Shown here: positions 1 to 7,111 of the stretch, piece after piece | Position numbering within the stretch: position 1 is the stretch's first letter | Layout: each line of letters begins with the position of its first letter | Assembly: GCA_964618855.1 (NCBI GenBank) | Contig: CAZUCD010000089.1 | Location: 1-14,875, forward strand | Direction: 5' to 3' | Origin: CAZUCD01 sp964618855 | GTDB lineage: Bacteria > Sumerlaeota > Sumerlaeia > SLMS01 > JANRJK01 | Length of the DNA: 14,875 nucleotides | Notes under the pieces: model-generated | Told to the model about the DNA's origin: nothing | Databases searched by the model: none | The model's input: the letters and a program-made list of their open reading frames with translations, nothing else | Made by a program: the position numbers and the translations under genes

Positions 1-897
<897 letters not shown>

Positions 898-901
898 TGT
901 G

Positions 902-913
902 CCAGCATGCTGG
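902..913. repeat. Perfect 12-bp palindrome after the acetyl-CoA synthetase stop
   Basis: CCAGCATGCTGG is a perfect palindrome starting 5 bp after the acsA stop codon. It has no spacer, so as RNA it could form only a 4-bp stem with a 4-base loop. No T-run follows, so it is not a classical terminator. It may be a protein site or chance. Confidence 0.3.
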
Positions 914-1003
914 ATGGGACCCGCGACTGGTTCCGGTAGCCACGTCCGCCCGGCTTGCATGACCATCCCACCAGGTACGATCCCGAAAGGCCGCCACGGA
1001 CGA

Positions 1004-1960
1004 ATGCCGCAGCCACGCCTGGCCCTCGCAGCCGCCATGCTTCTAGCCCTCGGTGCCGGGTGCTCTCGGACCACGTCCAAGGATCTGAACCTGACCGAAT
1101 CCACGGACGAGGGGAAGCTGGCGATACCGCCGGCGACGGCGGATCCCGAACCGGATCGCGACAAACCCGCGCGGCCGGGGCACCCCGACTGGGCGGGACT
1201 CGGAAACGACAGCCCACTCCCGCGCGAGTCGGGCATCGCATTCGACGCCTTCGGACACCGCGTCAGCACGCTCGAGTACCAACTCGCGTTCAGGCATTTC
1301 CTCTCCGGAAGGGAAGCCACAGGAGAACTCGAGCGCGAGTTCCGCGACCGGCTGCGGGAGCGCCTCATGATGGTGACCTGGCTGGAGCGTGCCGACCTTC
1401 GCCAGGACGCCCCGTTCCGCGCCGAGCTTCGCGGGCGCCTGCGGCGCGAACTCGCGGATTCGGCAATCGACCGCCTCCTGCGCGAGGAAGCCGCACCCGT
1501 GACCGACGACGAGGTGCGCCGGCTCTACGAGGGCCGCATGGACCAGTTCCGGTCGCCGGAGATGGCGCGCATCCGCCTCATACAGGTGGGAACAGAGAGC
1601 GAGGCACAGAGCGTGATCGCGCGCCTGGACGCGGGGGAGGACTTCGGGGCCGTGGCGCGCGAGGTCAGCCGGCACGCCTCCTCTTCGCGCGGGGGCGAGA
1701 TCGACCCTTTTCCCCGCGGCACACTTGGCAACCGCGAGCTGGAGGACCTCGCCTTCCGCCTTCAGACGGGCGGGGTGGACACGCTCTCCTCCTCCACGGG
1801 GTACTTCGTGGTCAAAAAGATCGGCGCCATACCCCAGCAGGCGAGGCCGTTCTCCGAGGTCGCCCCGGCCCTGCGCCGGGAACTTGAGGAAGTCCGGAGG
1901 TCGGAGGCGCGCTCGCGCCTGATCGGGCGCATCGAGCAGGAGATCACCTGGGGGCCGTAG
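1004..1960 (+). CDS. Parvulin-type (PpiC/SurA-like) peptidyl-prolyl isomerase lipoprotein
   Basis: A 318-residue exported protein, probably an envelope foldase or chaperone for periplasmic or outer-membrane proteins. The ATG at 1004 is preferred because it gives a compact signal peptide (residues 1-19) ending at GAGC, with Cys20 as the likely lipidated residue. The -3 position is Gly rather than Leu, so the lipobox is imperfect. An ATG at 959 would add 15 residues. Residues 20-75 form a charged, Pro-rich linker. Residues 80-180 form a helical, SurA-like chaperone region with many Arg and Glu. Residues about 184-275 are a parvulin domain, with the GGEIDPFPRGTLG loop (230-242) and the closing strand GYFVVKKIG (266-274). 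The two histidines typical of active parvulins (HILV at the start, GYHI near the end) are replaced (RLIQV and GYFV), so isomerase activity is doubtful. A 40-residue helix follows. The family is certain; catalysis is not. Confidence 0.88.
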   Translation: MPQPRLALAAAMLLALGAGCSRTTSKDLNLTESTDEGKLAIPPATADPEPDRDKPARPGHPDWAGLGNDSPLPRESGIAFDAFGHRVSTLEYQLAFRHFLSGREATGELEREFRDRLRERLMMVTWLERADLRQDAPFRAELRGRLRRELADSAIDRLLREEAAPVTDDEVRRLYEGRMDQFRSPEMARIRLIQVGTESEAQSVIARLDAGEDFGAVAREVSRHASSSRGGEIDPFPRGTLGNRELEDLAFRLQTGGVDTLSSSTGYFVVKKIGAIPQQARPFSEVAPALRRELEEVRRSEARSRLIGRIEQEITWGP

Positions 1961-1982
1961 TCCCCGACGGAAAGGCCAACGC

Positions 1983-2360
1983 ATGCCCGCAAGAAACGTC
2001 CTTGGGACGCCGCTCAGGCTCTGCTCCGAACGCCCCATGACGGGCTTCTACCGTACCGGCTGCTGTGAAACGGGCCCCGAGGACCATGGCTCGCACTTGA
2101 TCTGCTGCGTGATGACGGCGGAGTTCCTCGCCTTCTCCGCAGCCGCCGGGAACGACCTATCCACGCCCGTCCCAGTCTTTGGCTTTCCGGGCCTGAAGCC
2201 GGGCGACCACTGGTGCCTGTGCATCTCGCGCTGGGTCGAGGCCCACGAGGCGGGCATGGCTCCGCGTGTGATCCTGGAGGCCAGCCACGCCGCGTGCCTC
2301 GAGTGGGTTTCGCTCGAAACGCTCCGTGAGTTCGAGTCAACGTCCGTCGCGGAGGATTGA
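1983..2360 (+). CDS. DUF2237 family protein
   Basis: A 125-residue protein that matches the DUF2237 family closely along its whole length. It has the N-terminal NVLGTPLRLCS (residues 5-15), TGFYRTGCCETGPEDHGSHLICCVMT (20-45), GNDLSTP (56-62) and FGFPGLKPGDHWCLCISRW (66-84), then EASHAACLEWVSLETL. Several conserved Cys (in GCC, CC and CLC) and His residues suggest a metal- or redox-linked role, but the family has no established biochemical function that I know of. It is soluble, with no signal peptide. It starts at the ATG at 1983, 22 bp after the parvulin gene, with a weak GAAAGG-like ribosome site. The following gene begins 24 bp after its stop. Family assignment is confident; function is unknown. 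Confidence 0.9.
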   Translation: MPARNVLGTPLRLCSERPMTGFYRTGCCETGPEDHGSHLICCVMTAEFLAFSAAAGNDLSTPVPVFGFPGLKPGDHWCLCISRWVEAHEAGMAPRVILEASHAACLEWVSLETLREFESTSVAED

Positions 2361-2384
2361 TACCCGGGACAGGGGGACTTCTAC

Positions 2385-3113
2385 ATGAGCGGAACTCCAC
2401 AGGCCTCGCGCGAACTGGTAACCATCTGCACCAACCAGTACTTCACGGCGCACCGCAGCATCCAGGTGTGGCGGCACAGCCTGCCACTCTCGACCCCGGC
2501 GTTCGGGGGAACCTACGACAGGCTCGGGCCCGGCCTGAACATGACGTTCAAGGCCTCCGACCTCGCGCGCGGCGGCGCTTTCCCCGCATACGTGTCCCAG
2601 TACATCGTCGGCAACGCCGGCGTCGGCGTGCGGGTGTTCGGGCCATTCTCGATCCCGGGAGAGGTTCCGGGGGACCGCATCGGGCCGCTCTCGCCTCCAC
2701 CTTGGAGCGAGGAGGTCTTTGCCGATCCCGACTACAACATCGTGGACAACAACTGCATCACAACGGTGGCCGAGGTGCTGAACAAGGTGAGGCTGAGGTT
2801 CATCCGCGCCGGCGTGCCGCGTCGCGCGGTCAGGGTGTTCCGGCCGTACATCATCCTGAGGAAGGCATGGATTTTCCCTGCGGCCGGGCAGGCCGTTCCT
2901 CCCATCCCGCCTTCGATCCTGCGTGATGTCCAATTGCTCCGCAGCGTCCTGAATGATCCGAACGCGCCGCCGGCCGAACTCCAGAAGCGCAGGGAGATGG
3001 CCCAAGAGGCATTCATAGACGGCGAGCACGCGGTCTACGCGACGCCGTACCAACTCGACGAGCAGTTCAACCGGGCCATGCTCGTGTGGAAGGGGCGCGC
3101 CGGCGTCCCCTGA
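2385..3113 (+). CDS. Unrecognised protein with an NNC motif, possibly a permuted NlpC/P60-like fold
   Basis: I do not recognise this 242-residue protein by name. It has no signal peptide or membrane segment, so it is probably cytoplasmic. Its ATG at 2385 follows a good ribosome site (AGGGGG, about 8 bases upstream). An early AHRSIQVW (residues 22-29) is followed about 95 residues later by YNIVDNNCITTVAEVLN (117-133). This order, His on a hydrophobic strand and then an NNC[TA]T motif opening a helix, resembles circularly permuted NlpC/P60-type enzymes such as the DUF4105, LRAT and PPPDE families. That would make H23 and C124 the candidate catalytic pair. The similarity is only by motif. The remainder is a basic middle (134-163), a Pro-rich stretch (166-176) and a charged C-terminal helix (180-235). 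It converges on the glycosyltransferase gene, with only 6 bp between the stops. The reading frame is convincing; the function is a guess. Confidence 0.72.
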   Translation: MSGTPQASRELVTICTNQYFTAHRSIQVWRHSLPLSTPAFGGTYDRLGPGLNMTFKASDLARGGAFPAYVSQYIVGNAGVGVRVFGPFSIPGEVPGDRIGPLSPPPWSEEVFADPDYNIVDNNCITTVAEVLNKVRLRFIRAGVPRRAVRVFRPYIILRKAWIFPAAGQAVPPIPPSILRDVQLLRSVLNDPNAPPAELQKRREMAQEAFIDGEHAVYATPYQLDEQFNRAMLVWKGRAGVP

Positions 3114-3119
3114 GGCGGG

Positions 3120-4280
3120 CTACGCGTGCGTCCTGACGGCGGCGTTGCGGCCCGCACTGAGGACGCGCCGGTAGGCATCCAGCACGCGCTCGACCATGCG
3201 CTGCACGGAGAGTTCCGAGTTGGCGCGGCGCAGCGCCGCCTCTCCCATGCGGAACCGCCGCGCCGAGTCGGAAAGCAACTGGCGGATCGCGTTGGCGAGC
3301 GCGTCGGGGTCCGCCTTCGGCACGACCAGCCCCGTCACCTCGTTCTGGTTCACCCAGGGCACGCCGGTCGGCAGGTCGCAGCAGATGACTGGAAGGCCGC
3401 ACGCCATGGCCTCGACCTGCGACAGGCCGAAGGCCTCGCTGTTCAGGTGGGAGGGAAGAATGAATATGTCCGATGCCATCAGGTGTCGCACAACGTCGCC
3501 GTCCGGCAGCTCGCCGAGGAAGTGGACGCGGCCGGCGACGTCGAGCTGGCGCGCGAGCTTCTCCAGCCGCGGCCGCTCGGGGCCGTCGCCGATGATCAGG
3601 AACGACGCGGTCTTGATCTGCTGCATCGCGGCGATGGCGAACTGGAGCCCCTTGTAGTAGCGGAGCTTCCCGACGAAGACCAGGAGGGACCTGCCCTCGT
3701 ACTTCTGGCGGATCCTGCGCGCGGCATCCGCCTTCTCCGGCGTCCGGGCGTAGCCGCGCTGCGGGATGCCGAGTGGTATCGCCTCGCACCGGTCGCGCAC
3801 GCGCGAGAGGTAGGGCGAGGCGTCGATCAGGCGGGGTGACGTGGGCATGATCAGGTCGCATCGCCTGAGGAACCGGGAGAGGAACGGCCCGTAGAACTGC
3901 CTTGCGACCACTTGCCGCACGACGTCGCTGTGGTATGTGGCGACGACCGCACCCTTGGGCCTCGCCATCATCCATGCAAGGTCCCCCGTGGGGTTCGGGA
4001 TGTGGAAGTGCCAGATGTCGGCATGGAGGGCCCGCATGGCACGCACGAGCGCGGGAGAGATGGGCGCCGACGAGAACCTGCCCAGCTCAGCCACCTCGAT
4101 CACACGCACGGGGCCGTCGAACCGCTCACGGGTCTGGAGCGACCGCGAGTTCGCCAGGACCGTCACGTCGTACTTGTCGGTCGCGCCGTGGGCCATCCAG
4201 TTGATGGAGCGCTCGATGCCCCCCACGACGGGGGGCCAGTAGTCCTTGTAAACGTGAACGATGCGGGGCCTTGCGCTCAC
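3120..4280 (-). CDS. Glycosyltransferase family 4 (GT-B fold)
   Basis: A 386-residue retaining glycosyltransferase that transfers a sugar from a nucleotide donor, probably to a lipid- or polysaccharide-linked acceptor in the cytoplasm. The N-terminal domain has the KDYWPPVVGGIERSINWMA loop (residues 12-30), typical of GT4 enzymes in capsule, exopolysaccharide or LPS synthesis, and IWHFHIPNPTGDLA (89-102). The C-terminal domain has LLVFVGKLRYYKG (199-211), FLIIGDGPER (227-236), and the E-x7-E donor motif E282/E290 in SEAFGLSQVEAMACGLPVI. The start is GTG at 4280. It overlaps the upstream carboxypeptidase stop by 4 bp (GTGA), so the two are probably translationally coupled. The gene is last in a leftward run with the TPR protein, dinB and the PBP4-like gene. 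The acceptor and sugar cannot be told from sequence. No signal peptide is present. Confidence 0.93.
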   Translation of the reverse strand: MSARPRIVHVYKDYWPPVVGGIERSINWMAHGATDKYDVTVLANSRSLQTRERFDGPVRVIEVAELGRFSSAPISPALVRAMRALHADIWHFHIPNPTGDLAWMMARPKGAVVATYHSDVVRQVVARQFYGPFLSRFLRRCDLIMPTSPRLIDASPYLSRVRDRCEAIPLGIPQRGYARTPEKADAARRIRQKYEGRSLLVFVGKLRYYKGLQFAIAAMQQIKTASFLIIGDGPERPRLEKLARQLDVAGRVHFLGELPDGDVVRHLMASDIFILPSHLNSEAFGLSQVEAMACGLPVICCDLPTGVPWVNQNEVTGLVVPKADPDALANAIRQLLSDSARRFRMGEAALRRANSELSVQRMVERVLDAYRRVLSAGRNAAVRTHA

Positions 4281-5812
4281 GGCATGAAGTCGCTGCGCGC
4301 CATGAGCATGAGGAGCTTCTCCACAAAGCGCCGGCCGTCCTCGGGCGGTGCCTCGACATCGTTGAGGCAGATCGCGAACACGTACTCGCCGCCGCGGCCG
4401 CCCTTCAGGTAGCCAGCCAGCCCGTGCGTGTTGTCGATGAAGCCAGTCTTCGCCCTGAGCCTTCCGCGGAGCTCGACGCGCTCGGCGACGTCGAACCTGT
4501 TGCGCAGGGACCCTGCCTCCCCTGGCGCGGCGAGCGACTCCGCGAACAGCCGGCCCGTCGGCGAGGCCGCCTGCGCCCGCAGCAGCGCCACAAGAAACCT
4601 CGGCGTGGCGCGGTTGAGCCGCGAGAGTCCTGAGCCGTCAACCACGTTGAGCCCCTGTGCGGGCAGCCCCGCCGAACGCGCCCACTCCATCAGCGCCTCC
4701 CCGCCCCCCGCGAACGAAGGTTCGCGACCGCGTGCGATCGCAACATGCCGCATGAGCACCTCGGCGTACAGGTTCTGGCTGATGCCGAGGACGACGGGGA
4801 GAATCTCAGCCAGCGGCGGACTGTGATGGATGGCCAGTTCCCGCAATTCCGCCCCAGCAGGGGACGCCTGCCTGGCAGGTCGCTTGACTTTTCCCTCGAA
4901 CTTGATTCCCTGCCTGATCAGCACTTCGGCGAGCACGGCGCCCGTGAACATGGCCGGGTCGCGGACAGCGGCGTACTCGGTGCGCGATTCCCCTCTCGGG
5001 ACTCCACCGCGCGCGGCGAGCTCGCTACCCGGATCGGAACGAAAGAACCGAACGCCAATCTCGTCACCCTTCCTGTCGGAGACGCGCACTCCGTTCAGGA
5101 AAGTCACGTAGGCGGTGGCGGGGGAGAGCGTCACCTCGGCCTTGGCGCCGGGCTTCCCCTTGCCGCGAAACGTCACGTCGATCGTGTTGTCGTTGAAGCA
5201 CAGTGCGCCCACCTCGGCGCAGTACCACTCTGCCCGCTCGCGCCGCGGCCAGCCCATCGCGGTGCGCGGTCCCGAGAACAGCGAATCGTCGACCAGGATG
5301 TCCCCGGGGATGCGCCGGATGCCCGCACTTCTCAGGTCGTCCGCGAAGTCCTCGAGTACCTGCGTCGTGGCGGTTCGGTCCTTTTGGAAGCGGGGACCGA
5401 ATGAGGGGTCACCTCCACCGCGCAGCACAAGCGTGCCGGAGAGCACGCCGTCGCGCACGTCGCCCGCGGTTTCCAACGTGGTCGCAAAGCGCCTCTGCGG
5501 CCCGAGCACGTCCAGCGCCGCGGCCGCGGTCAGGAGCTTCAGCATGGATGCGGGGATGAAGGCGGAGTCCCCCTGCAGGTCGATCACGACCCGGCCCGTG
5601 CGCGCATCGGCCACGTAGACCCCCATGCGCGCCGACGGGCCCAGCCCGGCATCGGCGAACATGCGCGCGATGCGCTCCTCGGGGGAGGACGGCAGGTTGA
5701 GCGGCGCGTCATCGGAGGCAGCGGCCAACCACGGCGCCAGGATTACGGCGCATGCGGCGAAGATGCTTGCCAGTCGGCTCGAAAGCGGAATTGGGGGGGT
5801 TCGCGTGTGCAT
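4277..5812 (-). CDS. dacB: D-alanyl-D-alanine carboxypeptidase/endopeptidase, PBP4 family (peptidase S13)
   Basis: A periplasmic enzyme that trims the terminal D-Ala from peptidoglycan stem peptides and cleaves D-Ala-mDAP cross-links. From the ATG at 5812 it is 511 residues. This start places a Shine-Dalgarno-like GGCGGG 6 bases upstream and a signal peptide at residues 1-32 (basic start, hydrophobic core, AAA before SDD). An adjacent ATG at 5815 is equally possible; longer in-frame starts up to 5899 would run to about 10 bp from the dinB stop. All three penicillin-binding motifs are present: SMLK (S89 nucleophile, K92), SQN (345-347) and KTG (455-457). The family motif DGSGLSR (392-398) is also there. 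The long insert between the first two motifs (about residues 110-320) is the hallmark of class C PBPs. It lies 77 bp after dinB and overlaps the glycosyltransferase start. The function is firm; the symbol rests on family. Confidence 0.94.
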   Translation of the reverse strand: MHTRTPPIPLSSRLASIFAACAVILAPWLAAASDDAPLNLPSSPEERIARMFADAGLGPSARMGVYVADARTGRVVIDLQGDSAFIPASMLKLLTAAAALDVLGPQRRFATTLETAGDVRDGVLSGTLVLRGGGDPSFGPRFQKDRTATTQVLEDFADDLRSAGIRRIPGDILVDDSLFSGPRTAMGWPRRERAEWYCAEVGALCFNDNTIDVTFRGKGKPGAKAEVTLSPATAYVTFLNGVRVSDRKGDEIGVRFFRSDPGSELAARGGVPRGESRTEYAAVRDPAMFTGAVLAEVLIRQGIKFEGKVKRPARQASPAGAELRELAIHHSPPLAEILPVVLGISQNLYAEVLMRHVAIARGREPSFAGGGEALMEWARSAGLPAQGLNVVDGSGLSRLNRATPRFLVALLRAQAASPTGRLFAESLAAPGEAGSLRNRFDVAERVELRGRLRAKTGFIDNTHGLAGYLKGGRGGEYVFAICLNDVEAPPEDGRRFVEKLLMLMARSDFMP

Positions 5813-5889
5813 CATCTTCCCGCCGAGTTTCAAGGAGCACTCGCGGGGTGAGCAAGTTCCATTCCCCTGCGCTGAGCAACCGCGGGGGT

Positions 5890-7101
5890 CTAGCCCCACT
5901 GCTTGTCGTTCTTTTCCTCGTGGCGGCCGGTGCTGGAGGCGCGCCGGACCGCCCCATAGCCATGCCGCCCACGGATGTCATCGATCGCCGCGAGGAGCCG
6001 CTCGGTGCGCCCGTCCCCAGGATCCGCCAGGAGGTCGAGCTGCCGCTCACCGAAGAGGAGGTGCGTGGCCTGGACCCCAAGGAGCCGAATCAGCCTCCCA
6101 CGCGCCGTGTGCGCCGTCAGGAGTGCCCGCACCTCCCCAAGCAGGACAGTCTCGTCATTCGTGGGGACCGGGAGCACCCGCGCCGCCGTGTGCGTCTCGA
6201 AGTCTTCGTAGCGGTACTTGAGCGTCACGCCCCCCGCGTGGCACTCGGCCCGGCGCATCCGATAGGCGACCTTCTCGCAGAGATTCGCGAGCAGTCCGCC
6301 CAGAACCCCGGGATCGGTCGTGTCCCTGTCGAGCGTCTCCTCGGCGCCGATGGACTTCGCGATGCGCTCCGGCTCCACCTCCGAACTGCCAATCCCGCGG
6401 GCGGCGCGGTGCAGGTCGTGCCCGTGGACGCCGAACAGCGCCTCGAGCTCCTCCTTCGGCGTTGCGGCGATTTCGCCGACGAGACGCAGGCCCCGTTGTG
6501 CGAGTCTCTCTTCCGTGCGTGGCCCAACGCCGGGGAGGCGCTTTGCTGGAAGAGGCGCGAGGAAGGACTCCTCCGACCCGTGCGGCACGGCGAGGAAGCC
6601 CCGCGGCTTGCACAGGTCGCTCGCCACCTTTGAAATGAGCTTCGATGAGCCGAGGCCCACCGAGCACGGGAGCCCGGTGCGGCGCACGACCGCGTCGCGG
6701 ACACGCTGCGCCGCGACGTTCGCCGGCCCCCAAAGGCGCTCCGTGCCCGTCAGGTCCACATATGCCTCATCCTGGCTTGCCATCTGGACGACGGGGGAGA
6801 ACTCGTTCAGTGTGTCGTGAATCTCGTCGGCGACTTCGGAGTAGCGGCTGTGGAACCCCTGGACGGCCACCAATTGTGGGCACAGCCTGACCGCGACGGC
6901 CATGGGCATCGCGGCGCGGACTCCAAACGCGCGGGCTTCGTAGCTGGCGCTGGCAACCACGCCCCGTCCGTCGGGAGTTCCCCCTACCGCCACCGGCTTT
7001 CCATTCAGGGATGGGTCCCTGAGCCGCTCCACGCTGACATAGAAGCAATCCATGTCGATGTGGAGAATGCTGCGCTGCTGCGGCGCCTCCACCTGCGCCA
7101 T
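5890..7101 (-). CDS. dinB: DNA polymerase IV (Y-family translesion polymerase)
   Basis: A 403-residue error-prone polymerase that copies past damaged template bases. The palm has HIDMDCFY (residues 14-21), with D16 as a metal ligand and Y21 at the steric-gate position that excludes ribonucleotides. SQDEAYVDLTG (109-119) contributes catalytic D111 and E112; Gln stands where Ile or Leu is commoner. YEARAFGVRAAMP (54-66) is the fingers motif, and LPGVGPRTEERL (189-200) is the thumb helix-hairpin-helix. The little-finger domain covers about 245-350. QLDLL (354-358) is a near-consensus sliding-clamp binding pentapeptide, and IRGRHGYGAVRRAS (376-389) is the usual family C-terminus. The ATG at 7101 is 10 bp after the TPR gene stop, so the two genes are likely co-transcribed. 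No LexA-type box is visible just upstream, so SOS control, if any, would act at the upstream promoter. Length is normal. Confidence 0.96.
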   Translation of the reverse strand: MAQVEAPQQRSILHIDMDCFYVSVERLRDPSLNGKPVAVGGTPDGRGVVASASYEARAFGVRAAMPMAVAVRLCPQLVAVQGFHSRYSEVADEIHDTLNEFSPVVQMASQDEAYVDLTGTERLWGPANVAAQRVRDAVVRRTGLPCSVGLGSSKLISKVASDLCKPRGFLAVPHGSEESFLAPLPAKRLPGVGPRTEERLAQRGLRLVGEIAATPKEELEALFGVHGHDLHRAARGIGSSEVEPERIAKSIGAEETLDRDTTDPGVLGGLLANLCEKVAYRMRRAECHAGGVTLKYRYEDFETHTAARVLPVPTNDETVLLGEVRALLTAHTARGRLIRLLGVQATHLLFGERQLDLLADPGDGRTERLLAAIDDIRGRHGYGAVRRASSTGRHEEKNDKQWG

Positions 7102-7111
7102 GGCGTGCCGC

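Noticed and set aside
955..981. TTGCAT and TACGAT as a promoter before the lipoprotein gene.
   Set aside because: Spacing is only 15 bp, too short for a normal sigma-70 promoter.
1043..2038. 331-codon minus-strand frame opposite the parvulin gene.
   Set aside because: The plus-strand frame has a signal peptide and parvulin domain; the minus frame shows no recognisable motif.
3092..3110. GC-rich hairpin (GGGGCGC with GCGTCCCC) at the end of the unassigned gene, considered as a terminator for the convergent pair.
   Set aside because: It lies inside the coding sequence, has a bulged T, and no T-run follows on either strand.
6743..6775. SQDEA in place of the commoner SIDEA or SLDEA in DinB, considered as a sign of altered activity.
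   Set aside because: Catalytic Asp and Glu are intact and this position varies among Pol IV proteins.
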